From: Enoplosus armatus
Lineage: Eukaryota; Chordata; Actinopteri; Centrarchiformes; Enoplosidae
Assembly (NCBI RefSeq): GCF_043641665.1
Contig: NC_092181.1
Location: 5,220,921-5,284,920, forward strand
Length of the DNA stretch: 64,000 bases
Direction of reading: 5' to 3'
The notes under the pieces are model-generated. The model was given only the letters and a program-made list of their open reading frames with translations, searched no databases and was not told where the DNA came from. Of the stretch, positions 12,328 through 22,654 are shown in pieces. Every line of letters begins with the position of its first letter. The stretch's first letter is position 1. The translations under genes were made by a program, and so were the position numbers.

Positions 12328-13172
12328 CTAGTTCTGTCTGACGTCCTGCAGCAGTTTGTTGATCTCGTGGACCAGCTCGCTAGCGTCCATGCTGGCCTCG
12401 TGGCGGCTCTCGCTGCGCTTGGCACCCTGGTGACCCTGATGGAAGACGCCATCAAAGTCGTCTTCCTCGTAATTCTCTGGGATTTCCTCCATGGCTGGCA
12501 GCCATTTGAGGTGTGGCGGCTGTCCGTTTGCGCAGGTGGAAGTGGAGGCGGAGGGTGAGGAAGAGGAAGAGGAGGAGGAGGAGGAAGAAACGTGGTTGGC
12601 TCCCACGGCTCCGCTTCCAGGATTTAGATAGTGGGTGTTGGCCGCCCATGCAGCCACACCTGGGGGGTAAGCGGGACCTTTCCCACCTGGCAGCAACCCT
12701 CTCCGGTTGTCCTGGGGAACAGCATTGTTACTATGGTTACCAGCAATGTTGCCGCCGCGCCCGCTTCCTCTCTCGGCGGTTGATGAAGACGAGGGTGGGC
12801 TTGTTTCAGTGCACTCTGCGTACGAGTCCATGTTAGGGGGGAGGAGCCGCTGGAACACAGAGTTCATCTCTGTTAGGAGGGAGCCAGCCCCTCCTCCAGC
12901 TGCACAAGCATCGCTTCCTCCTCCGGCGGCGACTCCCCCGGCCCCCGCCTCTTCGTTCCCAGACTCCTTGCCAAAAGTGGAGAAGCTCTTGCGCCGCTCC
13001 GAGTCAACGGAGGACTGGTCATCGTCGATCTGGGGCTGCTGGGAGGACTCCTCCCCGGGGATGTACATGTTGTTGCGGTAGTCAGCGGAGGACGCGGGTG
13101 AGGAGAGGGGGGGCATCCAGCATTGGTCAGAGTGTCCCAGGATGCGACATTCATCCGTGCACAATCTCATAG
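12328..13172 (-). CDS. pcdh18: Protocadherin-18, last coding exon (CM2 motif, distal cytoplasmic tail, stop)
   Basis: This exon encodes two bases of codon 918 and residues 919-1198, followed by TAG at 12330-12328. The acceptor is TTGCTTCAG at 13181-13173. The conserved CM2 motif runs from C922 to P938 (CTDECRILGHSDQCWMP). The SFSTFGKE block is at about 980-987. Two blocks conserved in PCDH18 are KWLPAMEEIPENYEEDD at about 1140-1156 and the extreme C terminus, ASELVHEINKLLQDVRQN. Between these conserved islands are low-complexity segments: a Gly/Ala-rich stretch (about 992-1014) and an 11-residue serine run (1113-1123). Delta-2 protocadherin tails bind actin regulators of the WAVE complex, including Nap1 for zebrafish Pcdh18b. 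That role is inferred here from the family. The whole joined frame is 3597 bases, 1199 codons including the stop. Confidence 0.95.
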
Positions 13173-14541
13173 CTGAAGCAAAACAGGACACAGAAAGAGT
13201 CAGGGTCAGGTCCAGCTGCAGGAAACTTTTTTTTCTTTAATAACATATACTGTACATGGAACAGAATAACAAATAGAGACAAAACCAGGGAAGGACTGCA
13301 AATCAGATAAATCAGATGTTGAAAACTCCTGAGACAGAAGTGTTTTTAAAAAAAAAACCCCAAAAAACATTTGTTGCTGTGGTACAAAAGACGTCAATGT
13401 ACTTGAATAATACAAGTCATAAACCCTGAGACTGCAGCTCGGAGGGTAAGGTGGTGTTATCTTTGAAGAGACAGTTCAGCAGGAGGTCATGGTGCTGTCT
13501 TCTTAGCATGGAAACAAGGGCAGGGATGCTGTTGAGTCTGACAAACCATGTCGTATCCCGTTAGCATATGAATACTCCATGTACAATAGCTGTTCAATAT
13601 TTCATACGGCAATGGCCCCAGTCTTTCATTAATATCGAAATCACAGCTCAGCTTGGAGGTGGTTACTTTTCTCTGTTTCTGTCCTGATCTCTTCATATTC
13701 CTGCTTGGAGGACCAGATTGCTGCAGATTGTTTGCAGCTTACAGCAGGAATAGCAGGTATGAAAACAATCACAGTAACTAGATAAATAAATGAATAATTG
13801 CAAGATCCCGGCTAAATGGCATTACAGGCAGATGTTAATGTAATATTTGGTTGCTCTGCCAAGCATGTCCGCATCTCCCGACTACACACTGAGACAGGGA
13901 TTTGCTTGTTTAGTTCTTTTATCATATCTAGCATGAATAGCCACAGTTGCCCATCTAAATAGAAAAATCTAAACAAATTAAATCTATTGAAGAGAAACAG
14001 GGATAATCCTCCCTCTCGGCCCATTATCTCCTTCCCCTCCCCTTTTTTTCATATTAGCATAAAAGATAGAGGAAGGGGAAGGGGAAAGGGAGGAGCGGTG
14101 CAACACCTCCAAGTCTTTCTCAAAGGGAGGAAAAAAAGGAGATACAGAAAGGCTGTCCATGTCCACCACCCCCCCCCCCCCCCCCTTTATCCATCTCAAT
14201 AAAGATAGAGAATACATTAACAGGTACAGAGAAGAGAGAGATGCTGAGAAGCTCTCAGGCATGTAGGGGAGAGTGAGAGAGGGACAGAGTAAGTGAGATA
14301 GAGAGAGAGAGAGAGAATAACATCATTCTAAAAGCAATTACTATGAATTCTCCTCAGTTCAGACATGAAAGCGCACCACTGTCACTCACCGGGGGGGTGA
14401 AAAAAAGAGAAAGAAAAGAAAAAGGAGGAAGTGGGAGAAAAAAAACAGCACACTGAGACGCATACCGATGAGTGACAGACGACTCATCGCTGCTCCAGGG
14501 AGGATTTTACAGACACGACTCTAACTTAGGGGCAGATAACG

Positions 14542-14581
<40 letters not shown>

Positions 14582-15148
14582 CACGAACAGCCAGACACAC
14601 TGTAACCTCTCTCAGTGTGATAACGAGCGTGGAAATGAGGGCTGTGTGGAAGAATGGGGCTGAGCACAATGGGGATTGTGTTGGCAACAGGGTGAATGGA
14701 GCGGCTGTATAGGCAGGTGTACAGACAAATAACGGGCTTAGGCCCGGCGCTGTCCATGGTGCTGAAATTTGTCAGGCAGGTGGGACATTAGAGGGCTGGG
14801 TGTGGTCTGGTAGAGATCAGGCCAGGTCAATTCACTGCAAGTTTGTTTAAGTTTGGTCTGAGTCTGAGTAAAATAAACAGATCAGGAGAGTCTTGCAGTC
14901 TTTTCAAATGGCTGAAATTCTTTTATTTAATTAATAGTTACTTTTAGTAACTTTGGCAGAATGAGATTAAGCTGAGGTGCGATTCTTCTCTGCTTTTGAG
15001 GTGATACGTGTGACGTGCTGCTATACGGGGTGTTAGGTATGTGAGCCAAGTTGGCAAATTGTGGTGGGGAAAAAAAAAAGGGGGAGGGGGTGATGCGCAC
15101 CCACTAAGGTTGAGGGAGATTGGGTGGGTTACACCACTAAAAGCTCAC
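13173..15148 (-). other. pcdh18 intron 3
   Basis: This 1976-base GT-AG intron holds a (CA)n tract at 14545-14577, a C17 homopolymer at 14169-14185 and several purine-rich stretches. I see no exon or recognised mobile element in it. Confidence 0.9.
14545..14577. repeat. (CA)n microsatellite in pcdh18 intron 3
   Basis: Perfect CA repeat of about 33 bases inside the last intron. Confidence 0.97.
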
Positions 15149-15321
15149 CTGGGTGGAGTCTGTGGTGCATTTCCAGGTGTATCAGGTCAGAAAAGCCCTC
15201 CCCCAGCAGCAGCCTGTCCACGGGGGATTCCCGCCCCATGTCACAGTCACTGTCCCCCGCCTCGCTGTCCCCACGGCCACTGTCCTTCAGGCTGAACTTG
15301 TCCATGTCTTGTAATGCATAC
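15149..15321 (-). CDS. pcdh18: Protocadherin-18, coding exon 3 (CM1 motif)
   Basis: This 173-base exon encodes the last base of codon 860, residues 861-917 and the first base of codon 918. It starts YALQDMDKF and carries the delta-protocadherin CM1 motif, SLKDSGRGDSEAGDSDCD, at residues 870-887. ESPVDRLLLGEGFSDL follows. The acceptor is CCCTAG at 15327-15322. The donor CCCAG|GTGAGC is a strong consensus. The phase closes exactly with exon 4 (G + CT = Ala918). The last eleven or so residues before the donor (IHLEMHHRLHP) are unlike the mammalian PCDH18 sequence as I remember it, although the flanking residues on both sides match well. Confidence 0.93.
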
Positions 15322-15985
15322 CTAGGGTGGGTGGAGGTGGATTTAGAGAAAGATTACAAACACATACTGTGTGGGTGTCAATCAGTCAGAGATACTGTAT
15401 CTGCAAAACAATGCTGCAGATACAAAGCTGGATGCGTTCTGTTTTGCAGGCTGACAGAATCAATCGGCCCTTAGAGGAGACTAATGACGGATAAAGCTTT
15501 AGGCTGCTCCTGGAGTCTGTCAAATCTCTAGACAAGGCTCGGCCCATAAATCCCACACGCAGGTAGATCCCATCAATAAATCTATCACAACAGCCACTAG
15601 GGGCATCAATAAATCCATCATCTAGAGATCATAAGGGGATATTATGAGGCAAGTCATGATGGATGCACACTTTACAACATGAGCCCAATATTTCTTTAAG
15701 AAGAGAAGTACCAAGCAAATTGTTGTGACATTCAGACAAATGAGTTGCATACTTTTGAACTGAATGACATTGATATGATAACAACTGGAATGTGACAAAA
15801 TACATTTGCACGCCATCGAACCATGATCTACATGTAACTGACCAGCCGACAGGCAACAGTTCACAACAGGTTGTTGGAACATGTAATACACAAAATACAC
15901 AATGAAGAACAAGTGGTTTGAAAAGTAAACAAAAGATAATCTTTGGGGGGGGGGGGGGGGGGGCTGAGGGGTAGGGGTGAATTAC
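15322..15985 (-). other. pcdh18 intron 2
   Basis: This 664-base GT-AG intron has a 19-base G homopolymer (15945-15963) very close to the donor of exon 2. I see no coding or mobile content. Confidence 0.9.
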
Positions 15986-16074
15986 CTGTAGCTGCGGGAG
16001 TATTTGTTGCCACGGAAACTGGGTCTGGGCTGGTACTGGCCCTGATGGAGCATGGACAGAAGCTGTGAGACTTG
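15986..16074 (-). CDS. pcdh18: Protocadherin-18, coding exon 2
   Basis: This 89-base exon encodes residues 831-859 and two bases of codon 860. It contains the delta-protocadherin stretch [15 protein letters not shown] followed by [12 protein letters not shown]. The acceptor is TAG at 16077-16075, behind a long T-rich tract, and the donor is AG|GTAATT. The last two bases (AG) join the first base of exon 3 (G) to make Arg860. A second in-frame acceptor, CACAG ending at 16063, would drop four residues (QVSQ). It has a weaker pyrimidine tract, and the upstream site fits the family better. The exon lies 614 bases after exon 1 and is too short to appear as an ORF of its own. Confidence 0.93.
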
Positions 16075-16438
16075 CTACATCCAAAAATAACAAAAACAAA
16101 GGAAGTAAAACAAACAAAAAAAAACAGAAAAGGGGGGGGGGGGTTGAATAACAGATGGGAAATTGAGGAAGAAATAAAAGAGAGAGAGAGAGAGAGACAA
16201 CACAGAAGACAAAATAATGGATGAGTAAACACAAAATGGATGATGGAGAGGCTGCTAAAAATGAATGAGACAAAATGGATGACGTTAAAACAAAACAAAA
16301 CAAAACGGGGTTGAGGGGGGTGAGTCTAGATGAATATGGAGACATATGACTGAGGGGTGAGTGGTGGTTATGGTGGAGGTAATGGTGACAGGGTGTAAAC
16401 AAGGTAAAGACAAAGACACATCTATAATCATCAACAGT

Positions 16439-16444
16439 TTTAAT
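16439..16444 (-). terminator. Possible intronic polyadenylation signal (ATTAAA) in intron 1
   Basis: ATTAAA on the transcribed strand lies about 45 bases past the stop codon (16488-16490) that ends the read-through of exon 1. It could terminate a short pcdh18 transcript. ATTAAA is the second most common vertebrate signal, but six-base matches in AT-rich introns are also common by chance. Confidence 0.3.
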
Positions 16445-16548
16445 GAGAGTCAGTTTGAACTACAGGGCAGTGTTGATTAAGTCACTGTCACACATTGAGA
16501 TGAGTTAATTTGCTCAAACGGAGACAGCTGTGTGAGGATGAGGAGGCT

Positions 16549-16550
<2 letters not shown>

Positions 16551-16582
<32 letters not shown>
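16551..16582. repeat. (TG)n microsatellite in pcdh18 intron 1
   Basis: A 32-base TG repeat. A second lies at 16662-16683, six bases from the exon 1 donor. Both are in the open read-through part of the intron. Confidence 0.97.
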
Positions 16583-16584
<2 letters not shown>

Positions 16585-16688
16585 TCAGAGAGAAACTGAG
16601 AGAGAATATTTGGAAAGGGGCTGAGGGACCGCATTTGAAATTTCTGAGAATAATTTGCTTCTGTGTGTGTGTGTGTGTGTGTGCTCAC

Positions 16689-19178
16689 CTCCACTGGTGG
16701 AGTTGCATGTGCCAGTTCCAGGGCAAAGCTCTCTGGAATGTGATTGGACGAGATGGTCACTAGGCTGTTTAGGGATTGGCGGCTGTGGTGATTCTGCCGG
16801 CTCCCCATCTGGGCTCGGTCCATGGGGGGCGTGGCCGAAGGTGAGCGGTGGTGAGCTCTTATTGGCAGGGTGCCGTTCACCGTGGGAACCAAGGTGATGT
16901 CACCTTTGTGGATTTGGCGCGAGGGCTTCTTGGGGTGGTGCTGGTGGGTTGATTCGGCTACCCGGCAGTTGTAGGAGTGTCTTGTGTCCTTCTTCTCCCG
17001 GTTACAGCGGGCGGCAAACACCACCATGATGACCAGGAGCACGGCGCAGATGGCCCCCAGGGAGATTATTATAATCAGGGATGCATCGAGGGCTGACTCC
17101 CCCTGGTCCATCACCTGGACGTGGTTCTCCATGTTCTCATAGAGGGTGATTTTCAGCACGGCCTTAGCGCTGAGGCTCTCCCTTCCCTGATCTCGGACCA
17201 CGACCGTCAACTCAGCGTGCTCATGGGGGAAGTTCTCCAGGCTGGCGTTGGCGTGTATTTCACACGTCCTTGGGTCGATGATGAAGAAGGCCTCCTCGTT
17301 GCCACTGACAATGGAGCAAATGAGCTCAGCATTGACCCCCGTGTCACGGTCGGTCACTCTGACCACGGTCACTAAGTGTCCAGCCTCTGCGAACTTTGAC
17401 GCGGGCACGTCAGCTGTGAAGTTCCACAGCTGGGGGACCACGATGACCGGTGGGTTGTCATTCTCGTCCAGAATGTTCAGAATGACCGTGGCGTTGCTGA
17501 GCAGCAGAGGTTTCCCTGCATCTTTGGCTTGCACAACGAAGGAGATGCGACTAACATCCTCACGGTCAAATGTTCGCAGTGCATAGATGGCGCCATTAGA
17601 GGGGTCAATGGTGACGTAGGTGGAGATGGAGCTCCCGTGAACAGAGTTCTCCAGGATGGAGTAGCTCACCTGTCCATTGGCGTCCAGATCAGGGTCAGTG
17701 GCCATGATGGAGGTCAGATACGCTCCGGGGGCATTGTTCTCTGATTTAAAGATCTCATATCGCCCCTTCTCAAAGCGTGGCGGGTTGTCGTTTTCATCAG
17801 TCACATGCACAGTGAAATGTTTGACCGTAGAGAGGCTGGGGGTCCCCCGGTCCTCCGCCACCACCGTCAGACTGAACTCTGACCTCTTCTCTCGGTCCAA
17901 GGACACGTTGGTCAGAATCATGTAGTTGTTCTCGTAGCTCTTTTGCAGTTTGAAGTAGCCTTGGCCATGAAGTTTACACTCCACCTCGCCATTCAGCCCA
18001 GAGTCCAAGTCCTCCACCCTCACCAACGCTACAAACGTGTCCAAAGGAGAAGCCTCAGATATGTAAGCCGCGTCCCCGTTCCCCTGGGAGGACATGAGGT
18101 TGATGCTAATGTCTGGTTTGTTGTCGTTGACATCTGCCACTTTGACCAGGATCTTGCAGTGAGCTGGCATGGAGTTGGGACCCATGTCCTGCGCTTGAAC
18201 GTCAATGTCGTAAGAGTTAACGGTCTCGTAGTCCACACGCCGGATGAGGGTCAGGTGACCGCTGTCGGGGTTCATTTTGAACGTCTCCATTATTTTGGGG
18301 GACACGTGACTGCTGAATGAGTAGACTATTTTGGCGTTAGTGCCGTCATCCGCGTCGGTGGCGTTTAGGTCAATGAGCAGAGTGCCAACAGGTGAATTTT
18401 CTGGCAGATTTATGACATATGACGACTTGTCAAAAATCGGGCTGTTGTCGTTTGAGTCGGCAACGCTGATTTTGAGGAGGGTCGAGCCTGTTTTAGGGGG
18501 AACGCCCCGATCAGATGCCGTGTACTGAAGTTCATAACCGGAGCGCACCTCCCGGTCCAGCTCCCTGAGCACCACCAGCTCTGCATATTTAGCCCCGTCG
18601 GTCCTGGACTGGATGTCGATCTTGAAGAAGTTGTTGGGCTCTAAGGCGTATGTGTATAGTGAGTTCTCCCCGACGTCGGGGTCCGTGGCGCTGTCCAGGG
18701 GAATGCGCGCTCCCACGGCCGCGCTCTCGGAGATCTCAATGGGGATGACGGCGCGGGCGAACTGGGGTGCGTTGTCGTTGATGTCCAGCACCTCCACCTC
18801 GACGTGAAACAGCTGCAGGTGCTCCGTGGGGAGTGTCAGCACGTCGAATTGAATAGAGCAGTTGAGATTCTTTTCGCAGAGTTTCTCGCGGTCAATTTTG
18901 GTCCTGATGCTGATTTCTCCGTCCTGCTCGCGCACTGCGAGGAAAGACGAGCTCCCCCTTTGCATAGCCCTGAAGCGGAGCGACACCGAGCTTGGAAGTT
19001 TGGCCAGAACATCAGCGACATCGTCTCTCAAACGGGCGATAACCGTGCCAACCTTCTGCTCCTCATGAATCTGATATTTCAGTGTCTTACCGGTGACGTG
19101 TTGTGTTGCCAACGCCAAAACAGCCACAACTTTCCACATTCTTGCCAGAAATAGTCCTTGCATTTTTCCTGGTTGCAT
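16689..19178 (-). CDS. pcdh18: Protocadherin-18, coding exon 1 (ectodomain, membrane segment, proximal tail)
   Basis: Encodes residues 1-830 of a delta-2 protocadherin, a cell-surface adhesion and signalling protein. Residues 1-30 look like a signal peptide, with likely cleavage before Lys31. Six cadherin repeats follow, at about 31-140, 141-249, 250-357, 364-469, 470-580 and 585-690. Calcium-binding linker motifs are DINDN (132), DSNDN (241), DVNDN (349), DENDN (461) and DENDN (571). EC1 has the protocadherin-type Cys-X5-Cys loop (C101, C107). N-glycosylation sequons lie at N106, N272, N424, N562, N586 and N644. A hydrophobic segment at about 700-722 is the membrane helix and is followed by basic RCNREKK. 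The start at 19178 is the first in-frame ATG, with A at -3. A second ATG at 19163 is also possible, and the codon at 19235 is GTG, so it was not used. The exon ends GTG-GAG before the donor GTGAGC. The match to PCDH18, rather than PCDH10, 17 or 19, rests on the EC1 sequence and the cytoplasmic tail. Confidence 0.96.
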
Positions 19179-20100
19179 TTTTTTTTTTTTTTGTTTGTTG
19201 TTGAAGCCCAAATCAGATCCAAAAAAATGCAGCACAAGTCAGTTCCAGTTATAACTTATACTAAATGCTGCGCTCGCTCAACCAGCAGCTGCATCGCTTT
19301 CTCCGCGGAGCCAGGAGGGGAGAGAAAAAACAGAAACCATTCGATTGCTAAATGCAAGCTCGCTCAAGTTGCACTCATTTCCATAAAAGCATCCAATTTC
19401 TCTGTCTGTCCTCCCTTGTCACACAGATCTGTTGCGCGCTCCCAGTGTGCGGGAGAGAGCCAGCTGAACGCCGCTGAAATCTGTGCGCCTTTCTCCCTCT
19501 CCTTCCTGTGTCTGCTCTGTGCGCCGTGCGCTCTCTTTCGCTCCCTCTCTCCGTTTGAGGAGCCTCTGCACGCAGACTTGCCCAAAATAACCCGCCTCAA
19601 ACCAGCTAGTTGTGCATCAGCCTCTGCCCCCCCCCCTCCTCCTCCTCCTTCCCCCCTTTTTTTTTCTTTCACATCCCGGGAAAGACAAACGCTTCTTAAA
19701 TCAAAAGCTGGCTGGTGGCCACTCAAACTCCAGAGGAGAGGAGAAGGAGGCGCAAGGGGGGAGCAAAAAGAGAAAGTAGGGGATGAAAAAAAAAACCCGC
19801 CCTGTGGGGTTCACTCTCACCCACTTTTCAGAGTAACGATCGCGCCCCCTACAATGGACAGGGGGGGGGGGGGGGGGGGGGGGAGAGAAAATAAACTCAA
19901 GAAGAAAACATTCATTCAAAAAGCTTACCCTGCCGTTTTTCACGGCTGTAAAACCACAGGAAGGTTTACGAGGTTTCTCGCTTCGGGTCTGCTCTCCGCA
20001 GACAGCGTGGAACCACAGAGAGTCCACATTCTCATTAGACAAGACAGAGACCACCTCAATCATCAGCATTGTCACCAACCACCTTGATAGGCACACTTGT
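19179..20100 (-). promoter_or_regulatory. Presumed 5' UTR and promoter region of pcdh18
   Basis: This is the roughly 0.9 kb directly upstream of the start codon. It is called by position, not by a decisive motif. A TATAAG-like element lies at about 19254-19260 on the minus strand, about 75 bases before the ATG, which would give a very short leader. The region holds a T-run next to the start codon, a pyrimidine-rich stretch (19620-19670) and a 23-base G homopolymer (19861-19883). No transcription start can be fixed from sequence alone. Confidence 0.3.
19861..19883. repeat. G23 homopolymer upstream of pcdh18
   Basis: Twenty-three consecutive G residues on the plus strand (C on the transcribed strand), about 0.7 kb from the start codon. 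Confidence 0.97.
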
Positions 20101-20101
20101 G

Positions 20102-20124
20102 ATATATATATATATATATATATA
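20102..20124. repeat. (TA)n microsatellite
   Basis: Twenty-three bases of perfect AT repeat. It should not be read as a TATA box. Confidence 0.95.
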
Positions 20125-20591
20125 ACCCAGCCACTGGCAGCTGTCACCACTCACTCCTGGCGCACTGGATGCCTTGGCATGATGCATGCCATGAGCTTAT
20201 ACTCTATATGGTCTTTTTCTGCTCTTTTAAGTGGCAGCTGACACTTCTCCATGCACAGGCACTTTGTGGTAGATGTTTTGAGTGCAATATTATTATTATT
20301 ATTTTTTTTTTTTTTCACTTGCGCCTCATCTGTGGCCGTCTATGGGTGAGAGTAAGCCGGGTAAGCTGTGTGGCGAATCGCGTAGAAAGGGAGCCGGACT
20401 CTAATGAATGCCTTTAAAGAGTTGGTCACGCCGAGGAACAGCTCTGTCCCCGTGCGCGAATCTGTCCAACATCACTTCAAACTCCCCGCAGGATGTGTCT
20501 TTGATAGCGAGCACGGCATCCAAAAACCCACCAGTCCGGCCAGGCGGTTTTTAGTTCTCATTCATGCGAGTGGGCGCGCACACGCAGAGGG

Positions 20592-20660
20592 CAGAGAGAG
20601 AGAGAGAGAGGCGGAAAGAGACGTGAAGAAACGCAAAGAGAGAGAGAGAGAGAGAGAGAT
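20592..20660. repeat. Two (AG)n blocks
   Basis: AG runs at 20592-20610 and about 20637-20659, separated by a purine-rich spacer. Confidence 0.93.
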
Positions 20661-21650
20661 CTAAGGTTTAACGAATGTTCACAACTGGGGCCGTGCGTTC
20701 TGGAGACCATCTGGCGCGGTTTGTTTGGCACCAGGACCCGGCGATTACAGCCGACCAAACAGGACTCCAGCGGAGCCCCGAACCCCACACAACTGTGAGG
20801 AAATGAGTTGTCATGGGGGATTGCAGAGCACCAAAGCAGCTTTTCCAGACCCATTCACACAGTTGTTTTTTTTTTTTTTGCTTGGCTCAACTCGTATAGG
20901 GACTTCAGTTATCGCAAGAAGAGGTTTCTAAAAGCCCTCGTGCATATTCAAATGAAATATTATAGCAGAGGCTGAAGATGGGACAGGACTGTCGGTGACC
21001 ATCTGGAGCAGAACTTTCCTAAAAGCCCACTGATCGCCCCTGCTAAATTAATTTCTCAGTCAACACTTTCAGAATCATTTTCCAAAGACCATAATTAACC
21101 TTAAGAAATAGACAGATACAGAATCTGCAAAACAAATGAATAATTTACCACCAGCTGCTTCGGGCTGCCTGCGTGAGAAATGCGATGTAAAAAAAAAAAC
21201 CGCCTCAGGACTTGATGATGTTAACCGTTTGAACCGGCTTTTTGAGTGTGGGCTGATCTTTTAACGCACCTGCACGTCGCATTTGCCTGAAAACAATAGT
21301 TTATTAAATATTCCAAACGTGCACGGACAACCAGAAGCTCCCTTTGAAAACCCGAGGCCTTAAATTGGCGGAAAAAACCTTTATCCCCACTCCCAGTGTC
21401 TATTCATCGCCGGGGCCGTGTCTGCAAAATGTTTGCATTCACTCCTCTTTTGCACATCTTTACACCACAGTGCGCCTGGTATTTAAACAGGTTTGCTACG
21501 GGCGCTCCGACATTTCCATAGCTCCAAATGTTCACAATGCAGTAATGCAATTACTCCCTGCGTCCCAGAGAAGCTAATCACATTTGGAGAACAAAGTCAG
21601 CTCCGGAGTTTATATGGAAGAAGGGAGCAAAAGAAAGAGGCAGCGTTGGA

Positions 21651-21673
<23 letters not shown>
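21651..21673. repeat. G23 homopolymer
   Basis: Twenty-three consecutive G residues in otherwise unique sequence. Confidence 0.97.
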
Positions 21674-21681
<8 letters not shown>

Positions 21682-22245
21682 CGCTGGGGTCTTAAACACT
21701 GCGCAGGATAAAACAATTAATGTATAGAGAGGGTATAATCTAAGTAAAAAAGCAGATGGAGGCTTAATACATTTAGGCACGCTACATAACCAGAGGAGCC
21801 GAACAAACATGGCCCTTTTTACTGCTTAAGAACACCAATAATGAAGCTGGAGATATTCATGCTCTGCAGCAGGTGCGAAGATGCGATGTCTCTGGGATTT
21901 GGTAAGTTTTATTTTTTGTTAAAACTTCCCCACAGATAATGTCATTGATCCATAGGCGGCTCCGAAAGTCCCAGATCAGTGTCTCCAAGAACGCATCAGC
22001 ACAAACAAACAAACAAACAAACAGCCCCTGCGCCCCGGGAGCAGCTCGCTTCATTATGGCCTCCTGTCCGGGCCTTGTAGCCATAAAGTGATAGTGTGAA
22101 TTAAACGTCTGTCGCGAACATTCATGGCCATCTTCGCCATACACCCCCCCCCCACCTCCTCCCTCATCCAAGTCAATAGGCGCAGCAGGTGGAGCGGCCA
22201 TAGAAATGCGCCTCTGGACCCCGGTTCAGATCGGAGTCAAGAGGA

Positions 22246-22246
<1 letters not shown>

Positions 22247-22290
<44 letters not shown>

Positions 22291-22292
22291 CG
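22247..22292. repeat. (GT)n followed by (CG)n
   Basis: About 36 bases of GT pass into ten bases of CG, an arrangement mirrored at 7477-7522. Further tracts nearby are (CA)n at 22480-22507 and (GT)n at 22623-22653. Confidence 0.95.
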
Positions 22293-22475
22293 GTTGATGC
22301 TGGTGGTTTTTGGTTGTAAAGGCACGCGAGCATCTGTCGCCTCGTCTGCGCGCTCATTGTCACTCATTCAATTAGCAGCGATTTGGTGGATTCCATTCCA
22401 GAGGGGAGGAGCGGGACCACGGAGAGGGTTGGGAGTTTGCTTTCACTGCTGCTGGAGGGAGAAGTTGATACCCCC

Positions 22476-22507
<32 letters not shown>

Positions 22508-22620
22508 CACCATCAGAGCAATGATTGTTATTCATCCGAGTCTCTTCTTCCCTCTCCCCCTATTCTTTTCTTTCATTAGGGGTCCATAGAGCTTTATTAC
22601 TTTATGACTCGTTGGCCACC

Positions 22621-22654
<34 letters not shown>

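Larger units (their letters stand above)
16075..16688 (-). other. pcdh18 intron 1, open for its first 66 codons
   Basis: This 614-base GT-AG intron starts GTGAGC. Its first 198 bases continue the reading frame of exon 1 without a stop. Two (TG)n tracts here (16551-16582 and 16662-16683) would be read as Thr-His repeats. A G-run lies at about 16133-16143. Confidence 0.88.

Noticed and set aside
15629..16402. 257-codon minus-strand ORF overlapping pcdh18 introns 1 and 2
   Set aside because: It crosses exon 2 in the wrong frame and includes a 19-base G run. The splice-consistent pcdh18 frame explains the region.
16488..19178. A clustered protocadherin (alpha, beta or gamma type) variable exon
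   Set aside because: The exon is followed by private exons with CM1 and CM2 motifs and its own polyadenylation signal. There is no array of similar exons, and the sequence matches the delta-2 member PCDH18.
19179..19235. N-terminal extension of the pcdh18 exon 1 reading frame to 19235
   Set aside because: The codon at 19235 is GTG, not ATG. The first ATG in frame is 19178, and the extra residues are lysine-rich and poorly suited to precede a signal peptide.
19158..20087. 309-codon ORF on the plus strand opposite the pcdh18 5' region
   Set aside because: It runs through a G23 tract and proline or glycine low-complexity stretches, has no domain, and depends on homopolymer length.
20102..20124. 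TATA box of pcdh18
   Set aside because: It is a pure TA microsatellite about 0.9 kb upstream of the start codon with no initiator or positional support.
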